Positions 35,881 through 45,414 are shown, counted from the stretch's first letter. The stretch is 64,000 bases of DNA from Hymenobacter sp. GOD-10R (GCF_035609205.1 NZ_CP141187.1:62001-126000); one strand, 5' to 3'. Program-made: numbers and translations. Notes: generated by a model from the letters alone, not told the origin.

Positions 35881-35919
35881 CAAAGGCGGTCCACCTAGCC
35901 AGATAAGCGGACCGCTTTG
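35881..35919 (-). terminator. Terminator of DUF3500 copy B
   Basis: CAAAGGCGGTCC pairs with GGACCGCTTTG with one bulged G across a 16-nt loop, 14 bp beyond the stop at 35933. The sequence around it (ACCTAGCC) also resembles the terminator core after copy A, in line with duplication of the whole unit. Confidence 0.65.
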
Positions 35920-35932
35920 TTTTGGTAGATTA

Positions 35933-37333
35933 TTACTTGACTAGGAAGCGGTGGGTGACCGGGGCCTGGCCATCTACTTCCAGGCTAAGCACGTAGGTGC
36001 CGGCTTTCAGGCCAGCGGTGGGCACTTCCACCGCATTGCCCTGGAAGGACTTGGTAGCGACGGTCTGGCCTAAGGTATTGCGCAGGGTATAAGTAGCGGC
36101 CCGGGCGGAACTCGCCAGCTTCACTTGCAGGCTGCTCTCCGGCGAAGTAGGGTTCGGGTACACCGAGAAAGCCTGCGCAGCCGTAGTCGCCTTGGTACCC
36201 GTCACAACTGTGTAGAAGTTGCCGCCATAGTCGCGGGCATGGTCGCGCCAGACGGTGTGGTAGTGAATCTGATTGCGATACACGATGCCGCCCTGGCAGG
36301 CAAACTCAATCCAAACGTTCGGCCCATCGATGCGGGCATAGTCGCCGTTGCTGGTGAACAGGCCGGTGCCGGAGTAGGCGACATAGGTGTTGGCCAACTG
36401 GTTCTGGTAAATACTCAGCAGGCTAGCCGCTGTGGCATCGTCCGAGTCCTGCACCCAAGGCTTCATGGCTTCCAGCACCAAAGCCTGCTGCGCCGCCGTG
36501 AGGGTACTCACCTGTAGCCCCACTTTGGTAGCCGGAAACTGGCCGTTGCCGTTCGGGCCGAGCACGACATCGTTAAACGTCTGGCTGAGCTTGGCCGTGG
36601 CCTGCTGGGCCGTAGTTAGGCCATTGATCATGGCCAGCATGGTCGATTGCTCGCTGCTCAGGGGCGCGTAGGTGCCGATAGGCAGCACGTTCGTGTTGGT
36701 GGTGGTGAAGCTTAGCGGCTCCACGCCCTCAAATTTGGGTGTAGCCCCGGTCACGGTGCCGCTGCCGAAGGTGATGTTGGTGGCCAGGTGGTGACCGCCG
36801 AACTGCAGCATCCAGGTGCCGGTGGTGGAGGGCGTACCCAGGAAGGCAAGCAGATACACGCCGCTGCCGTAGGTCGAGCCGCCCCCGTTGGCCGCCAGGT
36901 TGTCGTCGGCGGCCCGAATCTGCTGAATCTCGTTGAAACCTTCGTTGGCGGTGGTGCCGGTGGCGGCCCGTACCACGGCCAGGGCCGCGGTTTGTTGGGC
37001 CACGGTCAGGGCATCGAGGCGCAGGCCAATCCGGTTGGTGGAGTTAACGGGCAGGTTGGACCATTTCGTGACGTTGGTAGAATTAAACTCCTGAAGTAGG
37101 GTAGCTTGCTGAGCGGTGCTGAGCGTGGCAATGAAGGCATTTGCGGCCGTCACGACGTCCGCTACGGTAGCATTGTCCGTTACTATTTGGGTCACGCGAG
37201 TGGGCAGAACAGCCGGGGTCGCAAAGGGAGGAATCAGCGCGGCGTAGGAGAAGGCCACGGCGGGTGGCGCGGCCTTCTGCTGCGGCGTAGCGGGGCCGAG
37301 CAGGAGAGGCGCGAGAAACAAAAGGTTCTTCAT
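35933..37333 (-). CDS. T9SS-sorted DUF3500 protein (copy B)
   Basis: It has 466 residues. The signal peptide MKNLLFLAPLLLG is identical at its start to copy A. The DUF3500 body has FGGHHLATNITF, FEGVEPLSF, FPATKVGLQVS, YARIDGPNVWIEFACQGG and IHYHTVWRDHARDYGGNFY. The C-terminal sorting domain runs from FSVYPNPTSPESS to APVTHRFLVK. It lies 90 bp downstream of the TonB-dependent receptor gene on the same strand, so it is probably in the same unit and may hand over a substrate at the cell surface. Confidence 0.88.
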   Translation of the reverse strand: MKNLLFLAPLLLGPATPQQKAAPPAVAFSYAALIPPFATPAVLPTRVTQIVTDNATVADVVTAANAFIATLSTAQQATLLQEFNSTNVTKWSNLPVNSTNRIGLRLDALTVAQQTAALAVVRAATGTTANEGFNEIQQIRAADDNLAANGGGSTYGSGVYLLAFLGTPSTTGTWMLQFGGHHLATNITFGSGTVTGATPKFEGVEPLSFTTTNTNVLPIGTYAPLSSEQSTMLAMINGLTTAQQATAKLSQTFNDVVLGPNGNGQFPATKVGLQVSTLTAAQQALVLEAMKPWVQDSDDATAASLLSIYQNQLANTYVAYSGTGLFTSNGDYARIDGPNVWIEFACQGGIVYRNQIHYHTVWRDHARDYGGNFYTVVTGTKATTAAQAFSVYPNPTSPESSLQVKLASSARAATYTLRNTLGQTVATKSFQGNAVEVPTAGLKAGTYVLSLEVDGQAPVTHRFLVK

Positions 37334-37422
37334 GAGTGAAAAGGTAGAAAAGGGGAATAGTGAAAGAATAAGGTGAAAAGGACACTGAACTGAGGTAAGC
37401 AGCTACTGGCTGGTGGGCTGTA

Positions 37423-39693
37423 TCAGCGGAAAAAGACCGTGGCGCTCAGCCGGGCGAAAAAGGGCGTACCGGGCGTGAAGTGAATTTCCTCCACTGGGGC
37501 GGCTTCACCTTGCAAGCGGCTTTCAGTAGCAAACTGGGTTTCCTTCCAGCGCGTGTTCAGCAGGTTTTGCACCGATAGACCGAGCTGGTAGCGCGAGTGG
37601 GTGTAGTTTACCTGCGCATCGGTTACGAAGTAACCCTTGGCGATCAGGGAGTTATCTTCGTTCGCCGGCCGGTCAGCCAGGTAGCGGTAGCGCAGCGAGC
37701 CGCTGAAACGCCTCCCGCCTTGCACGCTCAACCCGCCGGTGGAGGTGAACGTGGGCGCCAGCGGCAGGTAGTTCTGCCCTGCTTCCGCCCTTAAGACCCG
37801 GGGCTGGGCGGCGGTGAGGTCGGCATCAAAGTAGAGGTGGCGGGTGAGCTGGTAGCGCAGCGACAGGTCCAGGCCCTGGCGGCGAGTGCGGCCACTGGGC
37901 TCTACCACGCCTTCGTCGCCCACATACACAAACTCCTGCGCCAGCCACAAGTACCAGGCAGCGGCATTCACCAGCAGGCGCGGCACGGGCTTGAACACGA
38001 CCCCGAGGTCGGCCCCGTAGGCGGCGGGCAGCACCTGCCGCCCCGCTTCGGCCACCACCACGCGCGTGTCATTGGAGTGAAAGTCTTTGCCTGCCTTGAG
38101 GTAGAATTGCAGCCCTGGTGAGGCGGTGTAGGCTAGGTTCAGCTTGGGCGAGATAATGGACGCGCCGGTGTGACCCGTCGTGTTCGGCGTCTGGAGTCGA
38201 TCCAGGTACTGGTTGCGGAACACGTCGAAGCGCACGCCGGCCGCTAGGTTCAGGTGGGCTCCGAGCTGTAAGGCTTCGTCCAGATACACGCCCGCATTCA
38301 GCTCATTAATGTCGCCGAACTGCCGCTGTTCGAGCGTTTCGCGGCGGTCTTTGGTGTGCGAGAGCTCAGTATGGTCCGTGATATCCTGCCGGTATTGCAC
38401 GCCTAAGGTCGAAGTCAACGGCCGCTTGCCCAGCGTATGCGTGCGGCTGAAGCTGCCATTGTAGCCGAAGAGGTGACGGCCTTCCTTTTGACGGATTTGG
38501 TCGCCGTTGAGCGTGTCGTCGCGGAAGAAGGTAAAGTTGGAGTACAGTTCGAAGGCGTAGCGCGAGTAGAAGAACTGGTTGCGCAGCACGTTGCCGGCGG
38601 GCGTCACGGTCACCAGCTCTGCATTAAGGTTGGTGCGGCTGGTCTGGCCCCCTTCGCTGGGGTCAATGGAACCAAACCAATCAATGAGCCCCTGTGCCAC
38701 GGCCCGGTCGGGAATCTGGCCCGAGTGATTCCACTTACTATAGAACGTGGAGCCGGTCAGCGTCAGGCGGGAGGCTGGCGTGAGATGCCCGTGGTACTTG
38801 CCCACCAGGTTGAGCCGGTTGAAGTGCTGCGGATTGTCAAAGTAGCCGTTGGAGAACGAATATTCGGCCGCGACGTAGGCTGATTGCTGCCGGGCACGAC
38901 CCTTAGCCCCGAGCAAATTCACGGCAGCCACGGCTCGGTAGGTGTCGTACTCGCCCGCTTCCACCTTCGCGAAGCTGCTATCCAGGGCCGTGCGGGTGCG
39001 GAAGTTGACCCAGCCGGCCGTAGCGAGGTTGCCCTGCTCAGTGGTGTACGGGCCTTTGCTAAAGTCTAGGCCTTGTACCAACTCAGGAATGACGAAGTGC
39101 AGGTCGGCGTAGCCTTGCCCGTGCGCGTGCGAAACCATATTTACCGGCATGCCGTCCACACTCAGGCGGATGTCGGTACCGTGGTCGAGGTCGAAGCCGC
39201 GCAAAAAGAGCTGCTCGGCCTTGCCTCCGCCCGCATGCTGCCCAATGAACAGTCCCGGCACCAGCCGCAGAATTTCCTGGGAGTTGGTGACGGGCCGCAG
39301 TTTGATATCCAGCGCGCTGATGAGCTGCTGCTCCTGCGCCCGCTCCGAGGATACCGCGACTTCCCCCAACTCAATAGGGGCCGCTACCAGGTTGGTGCGC
39401 ACGGTAGTCGTCTGATCTTCCAGCACGGTGGCTGGTATGCGCAGCGCTTGGTAGCCAAGGTGCGACAGCGCCATGTGGTAGGCACCACTCGCCAGATTAA
39501 CAAATCGGTACTGCCCTAGCTCGTTGGTGACAACCGTCTTGTGCAGTTCTACAAGCTGCACGGACACCCCGTGTAACGGCAGTTGGGTACCCGCCTCGTA
39601 CACGGTGCCGCTGATAGCGCCACTCTCATGAACCGCACTAGCCCACGCACCAGTAAGCGTCAGGAAAAACAGCAGGGTGAATAGACGTTTCAA
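37423..39693 (-). CDS. TonB-dependent outer-membrane receptor
   Basis: It has 756 residues from a TTG codon (no ATG fits; MKRLFTLLFFLTLTGAWASA is a clear signal peptide). Domains: CarboxypepD_reg-like (ISGTVYEAGTQLPLHGVSVQL), plug with SQEILRLVPGLFIGQHAGGGKAEQLFLRGFDLDHGTDI, and a 22-strand-type barrel ending in ARLSATVFFR. A His-rich plug segment (VSHAHGQGYADLHF) may touch a metal or metallo-ligand. There is no SusD partner, so glycan import is less likely. Its position between an AraC gene and DUF3500 suggests regulated uptake of a specific compound. Confidence 0.92.
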   Translation of the reverse strand: MKRLFTLLFFLTLTGAWASAVHESGAISGTVYEAGTQLPLHGVSVQLVELHKTVVTNELGQYRFVNLASGAYHMALSHLGYQALRIPATVLEDQTTTVRTNLVAAPIELGEVAVSSERAQEQQLISALDIKLRPVTNSQEILRLVPGLFIGQHAGGGKAEQLFLRGFDLDHGTDIRLSVDGMPVNMVSHAHGQGYADLHFVIPELVQGLDFSKGPYTTEQGNLATAGWVNFRTRTALDSSFAKVEAGEYDTYRAVAAVNLLGAKGRARQQSAYVAAEYSFSNGYFDNPQHFNRLNLVGKYHGHLTPASRLTLTGSTFYSKWNHSGQIPDRAVAQGLIDWFGSIDPSEGGQTSRTNLNAELVTVTPAGNVLRNQFFYSRYAFELYSNFTFFRDDTLNGDQIRQKEGRHLFGYNGSFSRTHTLGKRPLTSTLGVQYRQDITDHTELSHTKDRRETLEQRQFGDINELNAGVYLDEALQLGAHLNLAAGVRFDVFRNQYLDRLQTPNTTGHTGASIISPKLNLAYTASPGLQFYLKAGKDFHSNDTRVVVAEAGRQVLPAAYGADLGVVFKPVPRLLVNAAAWYLWLAQEFVYVGDEGVVEPSGRTRRQGLDLSLRYQLTRHLYFDADLTAAQPRVLRAEAGQNYLPLAPTFTSTGGLSVQGGRRFSGSLRYRYLADRPANEDNSLIAKGYFVTDAQVNYTHSRYQLGLSVQNLLNTRWKETQFATESRLQGEAAPVEEIHFTPGTPFFARLSATVFFR

Positions 39694-40069
39694 CTCGGTA
39701 GCCAGTAGTAATAAGTAGGAGAGAGTTGAGAGTACTGGTTAAGTTGACCCATGAACAGGACGTCGTGGTTAACTCCTCCTTAGAGCATCCCTTGTCCTTG
39801 ACCTAACACGTTCACTATTTACGGCGATTAGTCAGCGTTTATCTCTGCCATATCAGGCTTTGTCGGAGACAAATCAAGCTTTCTTGGATACAAAACGACC
39901 ACAGCAGAACTATTCAACTAGGCTGACCCCCTTATTCGACAGTCCCAAAGCCGCCGGAGCCTTTTTATAGGACTTACGCAAAGAAGCTGGTCAGAAGCGC
40001 CAAAAGTTGTTTTTAAGCTCACGTCTAATACACTGTTAATCAGTATGCTAGACACTGGTGAAAAATAGC
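39694..40069 (-). promoter_or_regulatory. Regulatory region upstream of the TonB-dependent receptor gene
   Basis: These 376 bp hold no gene and lie between the AraC gene stop and the receptor start. They probably carry the receptor promoter and AraC sites. I looked for the Bacteroidota -7 pattern TAnnTTTG on the minus strand and found no full match, so the promoter position is open. The part near 39870-39930 is AT-rich. Confidence 0.35.
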
Positions 40070-40981
40070 CTAACCTACCTGCTGACCTTCTCGGTAGTCA
40101 GTAGGAGTCAGTCCCATGTGTTTCCGGAAGAACTTGGCGAAGTAGTTGGGGTACTTAAAGTGGAGCAGGTAGGCAATTTCTGACACCGAGTAGTTGGTGT
40201 AGATCAGATATTTACGTGCTTCATCCAGGATATGCTCCTGCACCAACAAACTGGCCGACTGACCGGCTACCTCCTGGCAGATGCGGTTCAGGTGCCCAGG
40301 AGTAATGGCTAGTTCGCCGGCGAACTGGGCCACGCCGTGGGTGGTTCCTGCCTGCCGGACCCGCTGCTGAAATTGCCGAAAGTACCGGAGTGCTTGGGTA
40401 TTGGGCGTGACGCCCATGACTTCATGTTGCTGCCAGATTCGGAACAGGACCAGAAACAATCGTTGCAGACACACGCGCAGCATGAGCCGCTTTTCGGGCT
40501 GATTGTCAAATAGCTCCTGGTCAATTTCCTTCAGCAGCGTACCTACCCGGCCCGCCGAATACGGTTCTTCAAAGGACGTTAGGCATTGGACCGCGCCGAG
40601 CAGAGGAGACAGCAGCGAACTGTTAGAGAATAAACTATCCACCAGTGCCTTAGATAAGGTCAGGATACGACCGGTGGCATTAGAGCTGTACCGAAAGCCA
40701 TGCAGGGCATTGGGCGGAATCAGCAGGAGTACCGGGGCGGTCAGGTGACGTTGACGAGTGGCTTCTTGAAAGGTAACGTGACCGGTTTCCACCAAAAATA
40801 CCTGAAATAAGCGGGCATGTAGGTGGGGTTGGATGACCCAGTTGAAGCTTCGGCTGCGCGTCTCCAGTAGTTCGGAGAACAAGTACTCGGCATCAATCTG
40901 CGCCTGCGTTTGCCCATACAAGCCGTCGAATTGAGAGAAGCCCTTCACCCGAGGCGAATTGCTAGTACTAGTATTTTCCAT
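40070..40981 (-). CDS. AraC-family transcriptional regulator
   Basis: It has 303 residues. An N-terminal cupin-like ligand domain (HLHARLFQVFLVETGHVTF...LLLIPPNALHGFRYS) is followed by two HTHs (VAQFAGELAITPGHLNRICQEVAG; SVSEIAYLLHFKYPNYFAKFFRKHMGLTPTDYRE). The layout is that of the PobR/HpaA type, which responds to small molecules. It lies between the HupE-like gene (66 bp upstream) and the TonB receptor, so it most likely controls this cluster. The effector is unknown. Confidence 0.9.
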   Translation of the reverse strand: MENTSTSNSPRVKGFSQFDGLYGQTQAQIDAEYLFSELLETRSRSFNWVIQPHLHARLFQVFLVETGHVTFQEATRQRHLTAPVLLLIPPNALHGFRYSSNATGRILTLSKALVDSLFSNSSLLSPLLGAVQCLTSFEEPYSAGRVGTLLKEIDQELFDNQPEKRLMLRVCLQRLFLVLFRIWQQHEVMGVTPNTQALRYFRQFQQRVRQAGTTHGVAQFAGELAITPGHLNRICQEVAGQSASLLVQEHILDEARKYLIYTNYSVSEIAYLLHFKYPNYFAKFFRKHMGLTPTDYREGQQVG

Positions 40982-41047
40982 AGCTCCTGATATAAGGGTA
41001 GTCTAAATGCGACAGCGCGACATGCTGGCTGCCATAAGCACCTCGGC

Positions 41048-42367
41048 TTATCTGATGGCCGGGCGCGGGTTCCGACTGCGCCAGTAGCTGAACAGGGACC
41101 CGGCAGCCAAGGCCACCAACAGCCACGGCGCTAAGCTCGCTATGCCCCCCACGACGGTCGAGAAGGGGGTAGTGCTTAGCAGGGTCCGCTCAATAATCCA
41201 CGCCAAGGCGGCCAGGGCAGCGCAGAGCGCCCCACCAACGCGCACTGCTTTGTAGGTGGGGGTGCGGCTCAGCAGTAGTAGCCAGGGAATGGTCAGCGTG
41301 ATGACACCCAGCTGCATCAGTTCAATGCCTAGGTTGAAGCCTAGGATGCTCAGGGCCATGGGTCCAGCCTCCAGCCGCAGGTTCGCCAGCGTACTGGCGA
41401 ACGCCAGTCCGTGCACTAAACCAAAGCCGGCGGCCACCCACGCCTCCCGTCCCGGAAACAGGGGCCGCATGGCGTGTACTGCCGACACCAGAATAGACAC
41501 GGCGATGAGCACTTCCACGGGTTGACTCGGCAGCCGCACCCAGCCCAGCGCGCCCAGCAGCAGGGTAAGCGAGTGGCCGAGGGTAAAGGCCGTGACGATC
41601 AGCAACAACCGCCGGATACTATAACGTACCCCGCCAAACCGGCTCCACCGCCGCCCCTTAACCAACAATGGCGCCGGCAGCAGCAACACCAGCAAGAACA
41701 GCAGGTGGTCGGTGCCTTCGGCAATGTGGCGGATGCCTAGCTGCACCATCGCTCGAAAACCGGTCCAGACGCTGCCCTCCTCTAGGTTGATGGACAAGGG
41801 ATGAATAAGGTTGTTGACCACATCCAGCTCGATGACGCCCACCTGCGCTGCCGCCGTGTCGGCCACCTGCCCCCGCGCCCAGTCCTGCCGCACCGACACC
41901 AGAATTTTGTGCGTGACGACCTGGTGGATAACAGCGTCGTAGCGGAAGATGAACCGCCGCACGTTCGCCCGAATCGGGGGCACCAGTCGCACCTGCGCCG
42001 TCAACTCACGGTAGGGACCGTTGATCGGGTTCTGCGTCTCGTGCACCGTTAGCGTTCCGACGGTCACAGCCCAGGGTCGCCCATCGGGGCTTTCGGGGTG
42101 AATGTGCTGGGCCAGGTAGGCGCGCAAGGCGGGCCCTAGGCGCTCTATTAGTCGAGCAGAGGAGTCATTTACGGCATGACCCCAGGCCGCCTGCAACTCG
42201 TTGAGGGGTACCTGCACCTCCGCGTCCATGCGGTCGGCGTGCACCGTGAGCAGCACCACCGACGTCGGCATGGGGTGAGCAACGACAACGGGAATACGGC
42301 CGAGGCTGACGAGTAGAAGCAGAAGCGCCAGTGGTAAACGGCCGAGGCGGGTAATAGGCAAGTTCAT
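41048..42367 (-). CDS. HupE/UreJ-family membrane protein
   Basis: It has 439 residues from the ATG at 42367. A signal peptide and ~190-residue periplasmic domain (HPMPTSVVLLTVHADRMDAEVQVP...) precede a C-terminal bundle of 6-7 helices with the HupE/UreJ histidine motifs GIRHIAEGTDHLLFL, FTLGHSLTL, AVHAMRP and GLVHGLAFAS. HupE/UreJ proteins are linked to nickel, cobalt or other divalent metals, and the His motifs support that, but the metal here is not known. It starts 18 bp after the DUF3500 gene without sorting domain, so they are co-transcribed. Confidence 0.88.
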   Translation of the reverse strand: MNLPITRLGRLPLALLLLLVSLGRIPVVVAHPMPTSVVLLTVHADRMDAEVQVPLNELQAAWGHAVNDSSARLIERLGPALRAYLAQHIHPESPDGRPWAVTVGTLTVHETQNPINGPYRELTAQVRLVPPIRANVRRFIFRYDAVIHQVVTHKILVSVRQDWARGQVADTAAAQVGVIELDVVNNLIHPLSINLEEGSVWTGFRAMVQLGIRHIAEGTDHLLFLLVLLLPAPLLVKGRRWSRFGGVRYSIRRLLLIVTAFTLGHSLTLLLGALGWVRLPSQPVEVLIAVSILVSAVHAMRPLFPGREAWVAAGFGLVHGLAFASTLANLRLEAGPMALSILGFNLGIELMQLGVITLTIPWLLLLSRTPTYKAVRVGGALCAALAALAWIIERTLLSTTPFSTVVGGIASLAPWLLVALAAGSLFSYWRSRNPRPAIR

Positions 42368-42385
42368 CAAGTCGAATGGATTTGG

Positions 42386-43483
42386 TTAGTTTCCCCCGTA
42401 ATCACTGGTCCGGTCGCGCCAGACCGAGTGCGGATGAATAGTGCCGGGGAAATCGCGGCTGGGCTGAGCCGAATACTCCAGCCAGATATTCGGCCCATCC
42501 AAGCGTATGTAGTCGTTCGCCTGGCTCATCGTGCCACTTCCCACATACGCGAGGTAGGTATCGGCTAATTCGGCGGTGTACTTGGCCAAGACGGGAGCGG
42601 CAGTGGCCGGGTCCAGGTCATTAACGTACCGTTTCACGGCACCTATCGCTAACTGTTGCTGCGTAGCGCTCAACTCACCCAGACGCAAGCCCTGCCGGGT
42701 GGCCGGGAAATGTCCGTCCCGGCCCGGCCCGAGCAGGACATCCCGGAACGAGGACGAAAGTTTAGCGGTCGACTGTTCTTGACTGCTCAGGCTACCCAGC
42801 AGCGCTGCAAACGCCTGCCGCTCCTGCTCCATGGGCTGATAGGCTTTGCCGTTGGCGATTACGGCCGTCATCGGCTCCACGCCTCGAAACGAAGGCGTTA
42901 CCCCCGCAATGTTGCCACGCTTGTACGTATTGGCGAAGGCGTAGTGGTGCCCACCGTACTGCAATTCCCACAACCCGGTGAGGCTAGGGGTACCCAACAA
43001 AGCAAGGTAGAAATTGCCCGCGCCGAAGGTATCAGTCTGTTGGGTCGCCTCTCCTAAGTACGTATCAGCGGCTAGTCCACCTTCTAACTCCTCATAGCCT
43101 TCATTAGGCACGCCTTGAACCAGCACAGCGGCCATCAGAGCTTTCGCCGCTACAAGTTGAGTCGCATTGAGTGAACCGAAATTCAGGCCTACCCGCTGGG
43201 GCCGGGAGAAAGCCTGCGGAAAGTTCGACCATCTGACAGCATCAGCTTTCGAATACGGCCGTTGTACTGCGGCTAGCTGGCTGGGTGTAAGGGTAGCTTT
43301 GAACGCCTCCGTCAGGCAAATTACCCGGTTTAATCCTTTCGCCGAGGAGCAGTCGGTCGCTACTAGCCCGGATAGCAGGCTATTCGCCGGGCGCTGTGCC
43401 GGCTCCCGAACCTGACTTGGCAGGGTGAAAAGGGCAGGTAACAGCAACAATCCGGTACTACATAAAAGCGCAGGATACTTCAT
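42386..43483 (-). CDS. DUF3500 protein lacking a T9SS sorting domain
   Basis: It has 365 residues. The signal peptide is MKYPALLCSTGLLLLPALFTLP. The DUF3500 body follows family marks: LQYGGHHYAFANTY, FRGVEPMTAV, FPATRQGLRLG, YIRLDGPNIWLEY and IHPHSVWRDRTSDYGGN, after which the protein stops directly. It thus ends where copies A and B continue into the sorting domain, so it should stay periplasmic. Its distance from A and B suggests an old paralogue. It is in an operon with the HupE-like gene. Confidence 0.88.
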   Translation of the reverse strand: MKYPALLCSTGLLLLPALFTLPSQVREPAQRPANSLLSGLVATDCSSAKGLNRVICLTEAFKATLTPSQLAAVQRPYSKADAVRWSNFPQAFSRPQRVGLNFGSLNATQLVAAKALMAAVLVQGVPNEGYEELEGGLAADTYLGEATQQTDTFGAGNFYLALLGTPSLTGLWELQYGGHHYAFANTYKRGNIAGVTPSFRGVEPMTAVIANGKAYQPMEQERQAFAALLGSLSSQEQSTAKLSSSFRDVLLGPGRDGHFPATRQGLRLGELSATQQQLAIGAVKRYVNDLDPATAAPVLAKYTAELADTYLAYVGSGTMSQANDYIRLDGPNIWLEYSAQPSRDFPGTIHPHSVWRDRTSDYGGN

Positions 43484-43623
43484 GGTATGGACCTCTTCAG
43501 TATAAATTGTTAGCTGCCCGAAAAGCGACTAATGGTATAACGATGCTCTACGTGGTGAGTTCGGCGTACTCATCGACCACTTACCGGACGTTCAAGGCCT
43601 TAGGGTGAATAAGCACGGGCGGC

Positions 43624-44793
43624 TTACCGGATGTTGCCGCCCACAGACAGCCCACTCGGCACGGTGGTGGGCACGGTGCGGTCGTAGCTCTGAGCCGTGA
43701 GGGTATTAAGAAAGGCCACAATGGCTTGGGTATTTTGCACCCGTCCTGGTAGCAATGGGTCAAGCTGGCGAGCAGCCACATGCGGGTTTTGCGGGGCACG
43801 GCCGCCGTTGCGTCCCCCCTGATCGTAGAAATTGACGACATCCTGCAGGGTAGCAAGCATGCCGTTGTGCATGTAAGGAGCGGTCAGGGCCACGTTGCGC
43901 AGGCTTGGGGTACGGAAAGCATACGTGCCGTTCACGCCGGAGTCGGACGTGGCCAACTTAGGGTTATCGGCGATGCCGAGCACGTGGGGCAGGTAGTCGC
44001 TGAGCATGGGCCCGCTGTGGCACTTGTTACAGCCGGTCGCCACGAAGGCGTTCAGGCCCTGGACCTGCTGGGCCGTCAGGGCGCTGGTGTTGCCGCGCAG
44101 ATACTCGTCGTACGGTGCATCCGTGGTCACCAAGGTGCGCTCAAAAGCCGCGATGGCTTTGCCCAGGTTCGTTGAGGTAACGGGCGTGGACTCAGCAAAA
44201 GCCTGCTGAAACAAGGTTACGTAGGCCGGAATGTGGCGCAGGCGGGCCACGACCGAGTCGAGGGCGGCGGCTTCGGGGTAGCGGCCACTGCGCATTTCCT
44301 CTAAGGTAACAATCGGCAGTAGCGCCTGGGCCTCGAGCGACTGCGCCCGGTTGTCCCAGAACATGGGAGCCGTAAAGGCGTTGAAGCTCCCATCGGCGGC
44401 CATGCCATTGTAGGCCGTGTTGAGCACGGTGGTGCAGTTGCGCTGCGTGAAGGGAATCGTATTGGGCGTGAGAAAGCGCCGGGTACTGCCTAGCCCTTGG
44501 CCATTGACGCCAATGGATAAGTCCAGCCCGTCGGCGTAGGCCTTGCTCGGATGGTGGCAGGTAGCGCAGCTCACGTCGCGGCCGCCGGAAAGGATGGGGT
44601 CCCAGAACAAAGCACGGCCCAGCGCTATCTGAGCCGTGCTGCTAGGGTTACCGGCTGGAGCAGGTACGGCCGCTGGCAGGGTTGTTAAGTTGTTAGTGGG
44701 CGTAGCGTCCTGCTTTTGACAAGCCACGGCCAACAGCCACACCGCCGCTGAGAGCATCAGCATTGCACGGGAAAAGAAAGGATTAGTAGTCAT
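43624..44793 (-). CDS. Di-heme cytochrome c peroxidase (MauG-like) lipoprotein
   Basis: It has 389 residues. The lipoprotein signal ends L-L-A-V-A-C (Cys25). Two c-type heme sites are readable: C-A-T-C-H at 76-80 and C-N-K-C-H at 255-259. Further CCP family marks are ALFWDPILSGGRDVSC, TPSLRNVALTAPYMHNGML and FYDQGGRN. It probably reduces peroxide or oxidises a periplasmic substrate as MauG relatives do. It is the first gene of the minus-strand cluster and lies 140 bp upstream of the DUF3500 gene. Confidence 0.92.
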   Translation of the reverse strand: MTTNPFFSRAMLMLSAAVWLLAVACQKQDATPTNNLTTLPAAVPAPAGNPSSTAQIALGRALFWDPILSGGRDVSCATCHHPSKAYADGLDLSIGVNGQGLGSTRRFLTPNTIPFTQRNCTTVLNTAYNGMAADGSFNAFTAPMFWDNRAQSLEAQALLPIVTLEEMRSGRYPEAAALDSVVARLRHIPAYVTLFQQAFAESTPVTSTNLGKAIAAFERTLVTTDAPYDEYLRGNTSALTAQQVQGLNAFVATGCNKCHSGPMLSDYLPHVLGIADNPKLATSDSGVNGTYAFRTPSLRNVALTAPYMHNGMLATLQDVVNFYDQGGRNGGRAPQNPHVAARQLDPLLPGRVQNTQAIVAFLNTLTAQSYDRTVPTTVPSGLSVGGNIR

Positions 44794-45414
44794 TAGTAAT
44801 GCAGAACACAGAAAGAAGAGGGCGTGGTAGGTGGGGGAAGCTTACCAAAGTTGCTTGGCCTCCTTTTAAACTTTGGGCATAATCGGCTACTTTCCCTTAT
44901 TCATCGACTGTTTGGCAAACTACCTAGCTTCAATAGCGTGACGCGCCAGCGTACAGTCGGGCTTATTACTAGCTTACTACATAGTAGAGTATATTTCTTG
45001 TTGAAGCCCTTATTTGGCAAGCCTTAACCACTGTGCCGCGTATTCAATCTCTGAGAGTAGGGAGCTGCTCGAACGAAGCAGCTAGAAGTAGAGAAGAAAG
45101 TAGGCTACTATGCATAGGAAGGAGGAGTTAAGTGGTGCTAACTAATAGAAGGATACTTAAAGCGCTGCGTACCCCTACTCGCGCCCGCTTTTTTTTGCAG
45201 AGGACAAGCGTCGGCACCGAACGGACCATTCCCGCTCCGTATGCTTTTACTAGCTTACTGGCCGTATCCTGTGACTCCAAGCTCAAGTCGCCTAGTAGTA
45301 GGCAAAGCCAACATTTCTCCTGTCAGGAAACTTCGCACCTTTGGTTCCAGTTAGGTGCGGCAATGTGCCGGTTTGAACCTGTTAAGCGGTGCATGCAGTG
45401 GGCAACCTCTTTCT
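44794..45414. promoter_or_regulatory. Divergent regulatory region between peroxidase and sigma-factor genes
   Basis: It is a 620-bp stretch without a convincing gene between divergent genes. It must hold promoters for both directions. CACCTTTG at 45336-45343, 72 bp before the sigma-factor ATG, is one mismatch from the TAnnTTTG -7 pattern. No riboswitch-like fold was recognised. Confidence 0.4.

Noticed and set aside
44794..45414. Possible cobalamin or metal riboswitch before the peroxidase/HupE operon
   Set aside because: I looked for conserved riboswitch boxes on the minus strand and saw none. A covariance-model search would decide.
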